A stretch of 64,000 nucleotides of DNA from Nitzschia sp. pyKryTriq1 (Eukaryota > Bacillariophyta > Bacillariophyceae > Bacillariales > Bacillariaceae). The stretch spans positions 434,001 through 498,000 of the forward strand of contig OY101124.1 of NCBI GenBank assembly GCA_956465555.1, written 5' to 3'. Of the stretch, positions 51,620-62,476 are shown one piece after another (positions within the stretch are counted from its first letter, which is position 1; each line of letters starts with the position of its first letter). The position numbers and the translations under genes are program-made. The notes beneath the pieces are model-generated. The model made no database searches. It was not told where the DNA came from and saw only the letters and a program-made list of their open reading frames with translations.

Positions 51620-52900
51620 TCAAGGGAGATAGGCCTGTACAGCTTGGTAAGCCAAATCTTGTAAACGTTCCTCCAAAAACATTTTCCCTCCTTCCAGTAT
51701 TGTTTGATCGCAAACGGGCCCACCAGTGCCACCTTTGGCTCCGACAAAAGTCCCACTGGGATACTCCCATGAGAGTTCCGGTGGTTGCGCTATTTTCGAG
51801 GCTAGCAATGCTCGGACGAGCAATTGGGCTCCTTCATCGGCTGTCTTGGCAATCTCCCATCGTTGCAACAGGGGAAAAACGACGCAGCGAAAGCAGAATA
51901 GTTGTAGTCGCCATGCTAGCGAAGGAGAGGGAGAATTGTCTGGATTGAGGGATTCTTTCGTCATTCCCGGAGAGACGGCGCCGAAATAAAATATTGGAAA
52001 GTCTCTGGCCAAACGTCGCATGTAGAGAACTCCAATGGCGCACAGGTCAGCGTACGCTTGCTCCCAACGATAGGAAGAGGATATCTTCACCCCAAGTTCA
52101 TTCTTTTGTTGAATGTCGTATGCTGATCCAGTGAGGTAGGACTGAATGGAATCGACCGAAGAACCCAGATCGGGAATCGGAAAACCCATTCTGGGCAATC
52201 CCCTAGCTGATTCTGAGCCTACCAAGATAACTCGAGCTCCCTCTTTGAGGACGTTTTGGTCCAGGACAGTGTGTAAGAAAATTAGATTTCCGATGAGCTT
52301 GTACTCCACCAATGGCAACAGTCCCGTTCTTTCATTCGCGATTCCATCTCCTACCGCTCCATATGAGTTGAACAAAATCCCGTCAATCATTTCCATTCCC
52401 ATCATCGACGAGGACGACGAATCATCATCTTCTTCTTCGTTGGCCGCCCCGTTGTGGGCCACGTGGATTCGGACAGCCTCGAGACAGTTCTGAACGTTAT
52501 TCTTGACAATATCTTTGGTTCCGAATGGATCAAAAGGACACCACTTGACCACCTGGTGGCGGTCCTTTCGTTCGTCGTTGTCGTCGTCTTGCATATGTGC
52601 CCATGCTTTCAATTTTCGTTGCGCTGCAGTGATGTGTCGTTCTTCTGTCGTCGAGGGAGGATATGCCACAAACACCGACGCAGGGTACAGCTGCCGAATC
52701 GCCGCAAGCGTCAACGAGTCCTGAGGTTTGGAAACAATGATGTATATGGAGTCATTGTGTTTTGGAACTGCCATCGCCGCCTCATTCATTCTTGCACCTT
52801 CCCAAGACGATGGTGATGATAGGAATCCAAAAAAGTGCTGGGCGCCCAACAATACAAAAACTGGCAAGGCCCAAACGACGAAGCGGCCCAATTTCCTCAT
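51620..52900 (-). CDS. degenerate SDR-like protein with N-terminal membrane anchor
   Basis: Intronless, 426 residues. An N-terminal hydrophobic segment (VVWALPVFVLLGAQHFFGFL) may be a signal anchor. The body shows a short-chain dehydrogenase pattern: DGILFNSYGAVGDG (NNAG position), EYKLIGNLIFLHTVL, GARVILVGSESARGLP (SS position), YRWEQAYADLCAIGVLYMRR in place of YxxxK, and FGAVSPGMTKES (PG motif). The canonical NNAG and YxxxK residues are altered, so activity is doubtful or the chemistry is divergent. A long acidic insert (EEEDDDSSSSSMMG) interrupts the Rossmann domain. Similar multi-insert SDRs occur in diatoms. Function unknown. Confidence 0.65.
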   Translation of the reverse strand: MRKLGRFVVWALPVFVLLGAQHFFGFLSSPSSWEGARMNEAAMAVPKHNDSIYIIVSKPQDSLTLAAIRQLYPASVFVAYPPSTTEERHITAAQRKLKAWAHMQDDDNDERKDRHQVVKWCPFDPFGTKDIVKNNVQNCLEAVRIHVAHNGAANEEEDDDSSSSSMMGMEMIDGILFNSYGAVGDGIANERTGLLPLVEYKLIGNLIFLHTVLDQNVLKEGARVILVGSESARGLPRMGFPIPDLGSSVDSIQSYLTGSAYDIQQKNELGVKISSSYRWEQAYADLCAIGVLYMRRLARDFPIFYFGAVSPGMTKESLNPDNSPSPSLAWRLQLFCFRCVVFPLLQRWEIAKTADEGAQLLVRALLASKIAQPPELSWEYPSGTFVGAKGGTGGPVCDQTILEGGKMFLEERLQDLAYQAVQAYLP

Positions 52901-53354
52901 GATCTAATTGTACTTGTCATGCATGGAGTTAGTATGTACAAGTTGTGGAAAAGAAGGGATGTTGTAGATCGATGTCGGATGGATGGTGACGGTGAAGGCT
53001 GATGGAGGAAGATGATGCCTTATTTTGATGATGTGTTTTTTGGCGGGAAATAAAAAGAAAGAGCCGTTATTCGTAAAATACATTAGCGTATGGTAGACGA
53101 CCGGCTGTTTCACTCAAGCTAGTCCATTACGAGGTCCTGCGAGGTCTCAGGACGATGAACGATATTCGAGATGATACTCGTGCTAGCAAGCGAGCGTTGA
53201 ATAATAATGCGATGGAGCAAGTAGTAAAAAAAAGAAGACGATAGACCGCCATGACGATGATTTGACGATGTATACGACGTACTCGTACAGTGCACAGTGC
53301 AAGTAGTATTCCACTTTAAAACCTCTGTTCAGGCCTCACTCGTTCTGTCCCATA
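52901..53354. promoter_or_regulatory. divergent intergenic region
   Basis: About 450 bp between SDR-like (minus) and RING-H2 (plus) starts. Nothing specific recognised. Confidence 0.35.
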
Positions 53355-54989
53355 ATGAAGGGACACGTCCCCCTTGTAAAGACACTGTTGTTGTTGTTAT
53401 TGTTGTTGATAGTAAATCTGGAGCGAGTAATTTGCAGTCCGAACGATGATGCCATTTCGAAACTAAGCGCTGTCGAATGTTATCTGGCGGAGTCGGACGC
53501 GACCTATTTATACTTTGACTCGGTTTCTCAGGGATGGCGCCGACCACACCCCGCACTCGCTGCGTCTTTCATCTCCACGAATACCGACTCCTCCTCGCTA
53601 GAAGTCAAAGACTGCTGGTGTGCTCGCTTGTTGGGACGAAATGGCGATTTCTGCTTGCCTGAATTCGACACATGTTTTGTTCCTGGAAAGCAGGGTGCTG
53701 TAATCTGCTCGACCACCAGCACTCAGGTCAACATTGCTAGGGGGGTGTGGCCCTTTTGCATCTTCATGTTTGTCACCATGATTTATTTGTGGGTGGCCTC
53801 GGAGACTGGCAGGCGAGCTCGAGCGTATCTCAGAAGACAGTGGGGAAACGGAATGGTACACTTGAAAAAGAAACGAGAGGAGCGACAACAACAACAAACA
53901 GAAGAGGAGGAGGAAGAAGAAGAAGTCAGTGATGATGAACATCCAGATGGAGACGAAGAGACTGGTACAAATACAGGTTCTGATCACAGTCCACCAGCAA
54001 ACGCCGAAAATCAGAGTGCCCACGACGAGCCCACGCATGAAGTCGCGATAGCTCAACAAGAACAACAAGATGACAATGAAACCGATAGTGATGACTCAAA
54101 TGATTCTGAGGCAACAGTCACATATCCTGAGGAGTTAGGAAGCCGATCCAATTTTTTGCAGCTCTTGCACGAGCTACACTACATGCATCAATACGAACCC
54201 GAGCGGTTGGCACGTCTCTTTCAGTCGGCGTGGCTTAGAGAAAGGAGAGTGACTCAAAGGGCAGCAAGGAGAGAAAGACTCCGAAATCTGACAGTGACGT
54301 TCGGGGCCTTTCTAAATCATCAAGACAGTCAAGCAGAAGAGAATGAAGAATCGTCACCGAGAGAACCTAATCGGCAGGAATCTCCCCTTCCTATTCAACC
54401 TTGGTGGGACACACGGAGAACAATCAAGCTGCAACTCAAGACCAAACGATTTAACAGCAGTGAACTGATATCGGCACCATCAGCCGTAAACGTGGAAGTG
54501 GAAGCGGACCGAGAGGACAGATCTGCGATAGAACTTGATGGTGATGGCAACGCCACTTTACTACCAGCAGGCGGCAAAGTTCAGGCGTCTGCATCATGTG
54601 CCGAAAGTGGAAGTGAAAATGGAGATTTTGACGGGAGAAGGAAAGATGGGAATACAGACTTGTTGCCCGAAACAGTAGAGAATCACGCCGATATCACGAC
54701 TGGAGAAGACGAAGAAGTAATTGATGACAACACCTGTGCCATTTGTCTCTCCGAGCTGGAAGACGGGGAACTAGTTGGCGATATTCCTTGTGGACACTAT
54801 TTCCATAAAGACTGCCTGAAGTCTTGGTTGACGCGGTCGAATCGCTGCCCCTTGTGTCAGCATCAAGGTATCGCCTCCTGCGAAATTATGTCGGGCCAAA
54901 CACCCTTGTCGAATCGCAGTGATGATTCCTCCTCGTCGTCCTCGTCAAACGAGGGAGACCGTGAACAACAAGCAGAAGCACCAGTATAA
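53355..54989 (+). CDS. secretory-pathway RING-H2 E3 ubiquitin ligase
   Basis: Intronless, 544 residues. Signal peptide (LVKTLLLLLLLLIVNLERVI), a Cys-rich lumenal region (about 30-125, with CWCARLLGRNGDFCLPEFDT), one membrane segment (VWPFCIFMFVTMIYLWVA, about 131-148), then a Lys/Glu cytosolic stretch and a long acidic disordered region. Near the C-terminus lies a complete RING-H2 finger: CAICLSELEDGELVGDIPCG, HYFHKDCLKSWL and CPLC, giving C-C-C-H-H-C-C-C ligands. A helix LLHELHYMHQYEPERLARLF at about 272-291 may contact partners. Type I topology with a cytosolic RING suggests an ER or endomembrane ligase. Substrates unknown. Confidence 0.83.
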   Translation: MKGHVPLVKTLLLLLLLLIVNLERVICSPNDDAISKLSAVECYLAESDATYLYFDSVSQGWRRPHPALAASFISTNTDSSSLEVKDCWCARLLGRNGDFCLPEFDTCFVPGKQGAVICSTTSTQVNIARGVWPFCIFMFVTMIYLWVASETGRRARAYLRRQWGNGMVHLKKKREERQQQQTEEEEEEEEVSDDEHPDGDEETGTNTGSDHSPPANAENQSAHDEPTHEVAIAQQEQQDDNETDSDDSNDSEATVTYPEELGSRSNFLQLLHELHYMHQYEPERLARLFQSAWLRERRVTQRAARRERLRNLTVTFGAFLNHQDSQAEENEESSPREPNRQESPLPIQPWWDTRRTIKLQLKTKRFNSSELISAPSAVNVEVEADREDRSAIELDGDGNATLLPAGGKVQASASCAESGSENGDFDGRRKDGNTDLLPETVENHADITTGEDEEVIDDNTCAICLSELEDGELVGDIPCGHYFHKDCLKSWLTRSNRCPLCQHQGIASCEIMSGQTPLSNRSDDSSSSSSSNEGDREQQAEAPV

Positions 54990-55305
54990 ATGTCCGACAC
55001 TTTGACTGCGCTCTACAGGGTACATAATCATCGCTCATCGGCACCAGCAAAAACAGCAGTAGGACAGTCATTTCCTTCGTACGCCAATAAAACATATAAA
55101 ACATGGCAACAATTTTGAGAAACAGTGACCTATTAGTGCAATGGTTTCCATTCTACAGTTTGTTTACTGGTGATATCCCACCTTTGAGGAGAGGACGCAT
55201 AGTGGTACACTACCAGAGAGATACTTTGCGACCATTCGAGTAACACTGCTAGCACGGGCTCAAACTCCAGCATGATTTGCTCCATGATACAAGTCGTCAT
55301 CCACC
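54990..55305. other. convergent 3' ends
   Basis: About 315 bp between the RING-H2 stop and the CCT2 stop. No gene supported. Confidence 0.5.
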
Positions 55306-57125
55306 TTACATCATCTCTTCTCGCCTTCGTGGGGCACATTTAATGATATCGTCAACTCTCAAAATCATTTCCGCTGCTTCCGCTGCACTACTCACGACTT
55401 GAAGTTTACTCTTGTAGGATTCCATGACTCCCATTTCCTCCATGCTGGCAATTGTTCCGTTTGTCATGTTGAGTCCAAACGAAGAGTTTCCAGCCGCATG
55501 CGCTGCCCGCAACTGTGTCACCAACTCGGCGGCATCGTATCCCCCATTATCGGCCACGATTGTCGGCAATTGTAGGAGCGCCCTGGCGAAACTGGCCATG
55601 GCCAACGCTTGCTTTCCTGGTGTTTCCTTGGCGGCAGTATCAATAGCATTTGCCATGGCGACTTCGGTACACCCACCTCCATAGATACGACGAGGATGTT
55701 TGATAGTGGCAGCCAAGATACAAAGAGCATCATGAATGGATCGTTCTGCTTCCTCAAGAATATGCGTGCTACTTCCTCTCAAAACAATAGTACAAGCCGC
55801 TCCAGATTTGCAGCCTCCAAACCTCAAGACTTTGGTTTCTCCAATCATGACCTGAAGAGAAGGCGACGACGACGACGACAAAAAAGGAAATGCTGAGCGC
55901 GAGAAGGAAGCATATTACACTTAACGCACACGTATATCATCAAAACCTACCTGTTCCAAAACATCACACTCTCCCAGGATAACTTTATCGGGATTATCAA
56001 AGGTACTGACGACGTCTCCCCCCGTGACAGCGGAAAGACGCTCGATCCCATCAAAATCAGCATGTTCGATCGCCATGACGCCGGCTTTGGCAAACAGCGA
56101 TTCGGGGTAGTTGTAGATGAGTTGACGATTGATAAAGACGTTGCACCCATGATTGATAATCTTTTCGACCTTGCGTTGCATTTTGGCCTTTTCTGCCTGT
56201 TCGATTTCGGCCACCTTGTTCAAGCTATCCACTTGGACCCGACTTCCATAGATCTTGATCTTGTCCGTGTCCATGCTGGTGTTTCCGAGCAGAATTTTGC
56301 ATTTTTCCAAACGTTTTGGCTGACCCACCCCGATCGATTTCTCCAACAAGAACCCATCTTCCAAATATGAGTTTCTGAGACTTCCGCCGGGCAGTTTCAA
56401 GATTTGAATATGATCTAGATTGATATTTCCCGTGCTCTTCAAGCGTTCCACAGCCTTGACGCACAATTCCGCGAAATGAACCTTGTCGGCACTGACGAGT
56501 TTCGACGACAAGGTTGTCTGCGCGATTTTGACCAAGTCGTCGCGAGTGACATCGTGGGTAGCACACTTTTCGAGCGCTTCCTTGGCGACTTTGGCAGACA
56601 AGCGCCAGCCAGCACAAATGGTCTGAGGGTGAATTCTCTGCTGCAGCAAGAGACGCTCGGCTTCTCGGAGCAGTTCTCCGCACAAGACGGCGACACTGGT
56701 GGTCCCGTCTCCGACTTCGTTGTCCTGCACCTTGCTCATGTCCACCAGCACCTTGGCGGCGGCGTTGTCGAGCGGCACTTTCGAGAGAATGGTGGCTCCG
56801 TCGTTGGTGATGCTAATGCTCTGGTCGTTCGGGTCGACGTGCTGCAGGATCTTGTCCATGCCTTTGGGGCCCAGTGTGGTTTTCACCAGGTCCGCGATCG
56901 CCATGGCGCCAATCAGAGAGGACAGACGGGCATTTTCACCCTACAAGAAGAAGGGAATGGGAGGTGAGAGAATTGTTGCTTCTGGATGAATGAAAGCGGT
57001 GGATGCATGCAGAATGCAGACGACACACATGACACAAACGACTCCTCAATCCACACAGCAAACAGCAAACAGCAAACACGCACCTTGTCCATCTCCGTTC
57101 CCATTCCCATATAAGCAGACTCCAT
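55306..57125 (-). CDS. CCT2: T-complex protein 1 subunit beta (CCT2)
   Basis: Beta subunit of the cytosolic group II chaperonin TRiC/CCT, which folds actin and tubulin. Three exons, 57125-57084 (14 codons), 56940-55951 and 55851-55306, with introns GTGCGT...TAG (143 nt) and GTAGGT...CAG (99 nt), give 525 residues, as in other CCT2. The short first exon ends MDK and splices to [18 protein letters not shown], restoring the conserved subunit start. Visible are [27 protein letters not shown], the ATPase loop [45 protein letters not shown] (beta-specific), [12 protein letters not shown] and [12 protein letters not shown]. The paralogue assignment rests on FINRQLIY and overall colinearity with yeast Cct2. 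Confidence 0.96.
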
Positions 57126-57584
57126 GATTATTGATTATTGATTAAGAGGTTGCTATGGTCGATGAGAGCAAAGAGTAATGTTATTAATACGAGTACGAGC
57201 ACACCACACTCTTGTCGTCCATGCTGATCCTCTCGCTCTCTGCCTGCTGTTCGCGGTGTAGCTTTTATTTTGCCGCCATTTGCGATTCTCATTTTTTTCG
57301 AAGGTCCACGGCCACCGATGATGTGATCGCCGTGCGGTCCAGAACTCGACCAATGACGGACGATCGCGCGAAGCGCGAGCAATAAAGTTTGGATCCGTTC
57401 GACCCCAAGCAGTACTCGTCGTAGTGGCATGGCGGGCGCGCCAACCAACCCTCAACTCTCTCGCGGGCGTCGTCGCCTCGCGTCAAGCTGAACGTGAAAA
57501 CCGGGAAAAAACCCAATCCATTATCCATTTGCATTATGTCATGCTGGGTGTCGAGTGAGTGGCTTTACATCATCATCAGCGACT

Positions 57585-57624
57585 ATTGTCTAGCATTGTC
57601 TAGCATTGTCTAGCATTGTCTAGC
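57585..57624 (+). repeat. 10-bp tandem repeat, 4 exact copies
   Basis: ATTGTCTAGC repeated at 57585, 57595, 57605 and 57615, then a degenerate continuation ATGCTAG. Confidence 0.9.
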
Positions 57625-57834
57625 ATGCTAGTCCTGTAGATCGTCCTGTAGACACGGTACTAGTGTCCGGGCGTGTCCAGTTGGACATCTCGAAATGCGG
57701 CAACCCAACGTCGGTGGGCAAGGCATGGATTGATTCTGACCATCTTTGATCATTTGCAATCTCAAGCATTGGATACACTCTACGAATTATCATCAGCCTT
57801 GTCCCACTGGTACTACTCTCTCTGCTATACTATA

Positions 57835-57970
57835 GTGAAGCAGCGAAAAAGTGCAGTTTAGTTTAGTTACTACCTTGACGGTCAGTAGAGAGCAGAGCTA
57901 CTACTAGCTAGAGTAGTATATCGTAAAGCAGCGAAAAAGTGCACTGTCTAATTTAGTTGCTACCTTGACG
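57835..57970 (+). repeat. dispersed repeat, copies 2 and 3
   Basis: 57918-57970 closely matches 26103-26155. 57835-57881 is a diverged copy 37 bp upstream in the same orientation. All share AAGCAGCGAAAAAGTGC and TACCTTGACG. Confidence 0.75.
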
Positions 57971-58341
57971 GTTGAGAGCAATTAATCTCTCTCCCGCCGG
58001 AACGATACCATCTACGCCAGACAGTCCAATTGATTGACTCAATGGACTCTTTTCAGTAGTAGTAGTAGAGTGAGTAGTACTGTAGCACGAAGAAGCTACA
58101 CTTGTTGGAAATTGCCCGACGACTGACTGACGAGGCGACTGACTGATTTCCCGCCAAATTTTCTTCCCGTCGTCCGGCCGTCAGCCGGTTTGGATCGGTT
58201 TTTTCGATGATCTTCGATCCTCTATCCTCGCCTCTCGCTCGCTCTTTTCCCCAACGAACTAAAAAACCATCAAGATGTGACTGTTCAAGTCTCATTTCAG
58301 TTGGCGTTCAACTCAACTGCACAAATAATATCCTTTCTAGC

Positions 58342-59409
58342 ATGACTAGCGCTGCTACTTCGGATGATTGGAGGGAACTTCCCTCATCTGCATCGTCGTC
58401 TGTCCCCTCGAATTTGCTCTTTCGAGTCCTTCCAACGAAGAATACAACCTCAACAACGAAGAAGGCCTCCAAAACAGCCGACGATGACGATTCGCCACGC
58501 TCCATTCAGTCCGGTGACACCGTACTAGTCGATATCATTGGACGCCAAGCTGACAACCCGCAACATTTAGACGGGCCTGTGTTTCAACAAGCGAAAAGTT
58601 GGCTTGTGACAATTGGGGAGCCGTTCTCCCTGACTCGTCCTTTGGAATCGGCTCTTTTGCAAATGTTGGAGGGCCAGACGGCACTTGTCTACGTGGAGAC
58701 GACAAGCCGGTACCACCCATTTGCTGGTGTGGTTCGCAAATATCATAAGGTGGGAGGAGGAGAGTCGTCGTCCGAACCCTACACCGTGCCACCACACTCC
58801 AATCTCATCTACGAAATCACCGCCATTCAGATCGTTATGGATACGGGCCGATTAAACCCCTATTTTCCAATTCAAAAGGCCCTGACTCTCAAAAACATTG
58901 CCAATGATCTGTATCAAAATGAGTGGCAATTGTCTGCCAAACAAGAAGAGGGTGACGCAAAGACTGCGAGTAGCAGTAGGAGTAGCAGTAGCAAGAATTC
59001 AAGAGAAAGAGCCATATATCTGTATGAAAAGGCAGCCAAATCCATGAAGACATTGCTTGGAGGAACGTACTTTGCCAGTGTTGAACCTGATCATCCACAA
59101 CGAAAACAATGCCAAACAATCATGATGGACTCCTTGAACAACGTCATTGCTGTGTATTTAAGAGCGAAACGGTGGAGGCAAGCTAGAGAGGCCGCCAAAA
59201 CAGCCTTGAAAGAAGATTCCAAAAATCCCAAGACGCACTTGCGAAATGTCAAGGCTCATGTACTGGATCCAAACAATGCTAGCATTGCCGACGAAACAGA
59301 TCAGGCCGTGGACAAGGCCGATCGTGTCATTTGTTACAAAGACACAGAAGAAAAAGAATTCAAACAATTGCGAGCTACCTGGACGAAAAGTAAATCGCTT
59401 AGAAGTTAG
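58342..59409 (+). CDS. FKBP-like protein with TPR domain
   Basis: 355 residues from the ATG at 58342 (MTSAATSDDW); an in-frame ATG at 58207 would add 45 residues. Residues about 55-175 follow an FKBP fold: SGDTVLVDIIGRQ, GPVFQQAKSWLVTIGEPFSL, LESALLQMLEGQTALVYVE and the C-terminal strand HSNLIYEITAIQI. Active-site residues of true PPIases (F-D, VIxGWD) are not conserved, so it is probably non-catalytic, like AIP or FKBP38. TPR helices follow (KNIANDLYQNEWQLS, RAIYLYEKAAKSM, DSLNNVIAVYLRAKRWRQ, AREAAKTALKEDSKNPK). The likely role is as an Hsp90 co-chaperone. Overall family call good, details inference. Confidence 0.7.
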   Translation: MTSAATSDDWRELPSSASSSVPSNLLFRVLPTKNTTSTTKKASKTADDDDSPRSIQSGDTVLVDIIGRQADNPQHLDGPVFQQAKSWLVTIGEPFSLTRPLESALLQMLEGQTALVYVETTSRYHPFAGVVRKYHKVGGGESSSEPYTVPPHSNLIYEITAIQIVMDTGRLNPYFPIQKALTLKNIANDLYQNEWQLSAKQEEGDAKTASSSRSSSSKNSRERAIYLYEKAAKSMKTLLGGTYFASVEPDHPQRKQCQTIMMDSLNNVIAVYLRAKRWRQAREAAKTALKEDSKNPKTHLRNVKAHVLDPNNASIADETDQAVDKADRVICYKDTEEKEFKQLRATWTKSKSLRS

Positions 59410-59983
59410 CGGTGATCGATTGATTCCCTCAATTTCTTCCTGGAGTGTTGTTGAAAGTGGGGTTGGGTAGATGAAGCGAATCATCATATTTTCTATATTA
59501 TGGTGTAAGTAGAGGCGAATTGAAACAATTTTTCTAGTTTTGGTCTATAGTAGGCTCGTTTTTGGTTGTCTCGAAGATAAAATGGCAGGAAGACACTACT
59601 ACTCGTACTGTACATCAGGAGGGCGACGTGTCGTTTCCACATACTATTGTACCGGTAGCGTAGTACCGGTACACGTACGTGTAGTGTTCGCATGGAGATG
59701 TGCGCTCGGTGACGTGGAAGAAAGAAAGAACGCGTTCAGTCACAAACAATTAAGTCCCGCTGAACGAAACACGTGCTTCAAGCGTCACAAATTATTATTT
59801 TTTGCTTGCTTCGCGTCCGCATACTAAAATAAGATGCTGTCTATCCTGTGGTCAAAAAAATCTTTTGAGGTTGCAGGCGCAATATAGTATTGGCCTTTCA
59901 ATATTCATTCTCCGAGACCAATACAACTATCGATCGAGGAAGAACAACGACGGCACAATACACGGTACTGCAGCTCATCCATC
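59410..59983. other. intergenic, nothing recognised
   Basis: About 570 bp upstream of the CobS-CobT gene. ACCGGTA palindromes at 59650-59680. No gene supported. Confidence 0.45.
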
Positions 59984-62476
59984 ATGGCCCCGAACAATGT
60001 TTTGGCCAATAAAGCGAAAACAACGATGTCAAATACGCTTGAAGGCCGAACAACCGTCTTGGAAAAGGGCACCGTCGAAGCCCGTGGCATGGGTACCCAC
60101 AGCGGCTCGAGAGAAGTAATCTCGGCCGAGATTCAAGACTTTATAAATGGTGAAGCCAGATTATCCGTCAAGGCCGAAGTACGGGCTTTCTTTACCGTTT
60201 GAACGTTCATCACACGTCTCCCTGGCCCAACGTGGGTCGACCATCACCCAGGCTACTTGATGCGAGGCATGGCCTATTTCCCCGCGGCCGGTGCCCTCGT
60301 GGGGATTTTTGTAGGCGCCTTTTACGACTTGGCACACACTGTGCTGCAATTACCCGCAGCCACGGCAGCAGCCATATCCATGGCCAGTTCCTTTTGGGTG
60401 ACGGGTTGTTTTCACGAAGACGGCTTGGCTGATGCATCGGACGGAATTGGTGGTGGTTGGTCACGTTCGCAAATTTTGAAAATCATGACGGATACACGGC
60501 TGGGTACCTATGGATGTGCCGTTTTGTTGTTGTACGTGGTGACCAAGGTCAATTTGTTAGAGGCCCTAGGTGAATCTACCTGGTCGTTAGACGGCACAAG
60601 TCGCGGTGCGGCACCCGCCTTGCTGGTTTCCCACACAGTGGCGCGATTGAATTCGTCCTATCTGATTCGTACACGAGATTACGTCGACGAAGGAGGCCCC
60701 AAGTACAAGTTTTATTCCTTTATGCTGCAAGCCAAATACCTTGTGACGTGGCATCGAGTTGCCTTTGGCACTCTTTCATCACTCATGATTGCTTCTTTGG
60801 TTTTCGATGCCCAAGTGGCTGTTGCCCTCGTCGCTGCGGCATTGTTGACTGGACAAGCTGCTGGCATGTATGGTGAATATATCCTTGGTGGGATCATGGG
60901 TGACTTTTTAGGTGCAACAATTTGTGTGACGGAACTCGTCGTACTGACTGCAATCCTTCTGCAAGACTCAGTTCGGGACGCTTGCTTTTTTGTCCAAGAA
61001 TTCATTCTCACGGGTAGACTGCCTGAAGACTTTCCAGACTGGAAAGCCTTACAAAGCGGCAATCGTGTTGTCGTATGTTGTCGATTCTTGCTGGTTACGC
61101 TGTTGACGTTATTGTGGTGCGCGAGTGTCGGTCATCCCAGTGTCTTGGTCAGAGATATTGCCAGTCGCAACACCGAAAAAAACGACGGAGAGATTCGTAT
61201 TGGACTTACAACAGCAAATGACAAAGAGATGGAACATGAGCCTAATACCATCAAACAACTATCGGAAGAGGAGTTTCTGGAGCATTACAACACAAGCTTA
61301 AAATACATTGACGCACTTGCCAAACCACAAGGATCGCTCGGAACTTTGGAGGATTGGGCTGCCAGGATTGCTGCTTTGCAAGGTATTTCAGCATCTGCTG
61401 AGAACAAACCGTCTATCGACCATGTGCATTGCATTATTTTTGCCGCCGACCATGGAATGGCAGCACCCCAGGATCATGGTGGAGAGGGTTGCTCGGCCTT
61501 CCCACAAACTGTCACACGAAGTATTCTGGAAGGGCTAGAAAGAGGTATCGCCGGCGCCTCCGTTTTTGCCAAAGCTAATCACATCAATTTGCGAGTTATT
61601 GATCTTGGCGTATGCGGTGAACCTGTCGGAGATGGATCTGGAGTCGTTTTCACGTCTGCAAACAAGCTTCCGTTTGGTACTTGTAACGCATGTATTGAGA
61701 GTGCCATGACTGTGGAACAGACTCAAATAATGATTCAAGAGGGCCGCCTGGCCGTTCAACAAGCCGTATCCGCCGGTGCAGAACTTTTGGCTCTTGGGGA
61801 AGTTGGGATTGGTAACACAACCGCTTCGTCCTGCCTGCTTGCTGCGCTTTGTGAATGCGATGCCAAAGAAGTATGTGACGGAGGTGCCACTGTCGCTCGT
61901 ACTGTTGATCCAGCCAGTGTGGAAAAGAAAATCACCATTGTTCGCAAGGCATTGGAGAAACATAAAATCAGCAGTTCTACACCATTCCTTCCTCATGCTT
62001 TGGCTGATTTCACTGATATGAACAAGGCATCTACCAGGCAGGCCAAGATCATGTATGCCCTAACCACCGTGGGAGGAGCAGAACTCGCCGCTCTGGCTGG
62101 AGCCATGATGGAGGCCTGTCAGCTGAATATTCCCGTTGTCGTTGACGGTTTCATTGTGACAGTTGCCGCCATGGTGGCCTGTCAACTAGATCCTCGTACA
62201 CCCGGGGTTCTGCTCTTTGCGACTAAATCGGTGGAAAAAGGTTTTCAAGTGGCAATTCAAAACATTGAGGCAATCGCCAAAACTCAAGGCATTCCGTTCT
62301 CTCCGCCGGCACTTTCCATGAGTCTTCGTATGGGTGAGGCGACCGGTGCATTGCTAGCAGTGCCGCTAGCCAGAAGCGCCTGTGCAATGGTGAACGACAT
62401 GGCTACCATCACGGAAATTCTAAAGGCCCCGCCCAAAAACGAACAGGACGAGGGCGATTATCGCACCAAATGTTAA
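59984..62476 (+). CDS. CobS-CobT fusion (cobalamin lower-ligand assembly) with an in-frame UGA
   Basis: CobT activates lower-ligand bases such as dimethylbenzimidazole with nicotinate mononucleotide; CobS joins the resulting riboside to adenosyl-GDP-cobinamide. One frame runs from ATG 59984 to TAA 62476. The first 72 codons end EVRAFFTV, then UGA (60200-60202). The same frame continues FITRLPGPTWVDHHP and MRGMAYFPAAGALVGIFVG, canonical CobS N-terminal motifs. TGCFHEDGLADASDGIGGG and DTRLGTYGCA (CobS active site) and several membrane helices follow. CobT begins near 61250: LAKPQGSLGTLEDWA, IIFAADHGMAAP, GEVGIGNTTASSCL, VVDGFIVTVAA and, near the end, MSLRMGEATGALLA with the catalytic Glu. If translation restarts at ATG 60260, the first CobS motif is lost. 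Confidence 0.85.

Larger units (their letters stand above)
57126..58341. other. intergenic with short tandem and dispersed repeats
   Basis: 1.2 kb. Contains a 10-bp tandem repeat (57585-57624) and two copies of the dispersed 53-bp repeat (57835-57881, 57918-57970). A stop-to-stop stretch at about 57690-57860 reads RRWARHGLILTIFDHLQSQA, possibly a gene scrap; unassigned. Confidence 0.5.

Noticed and set aside
57690-57860. Possible small gene (HGLILTIFDHLQSQALDT)
   Set aside because: No start in good context, no family and it ends inside the dispersed repeat. Left as an unassigned stretch.
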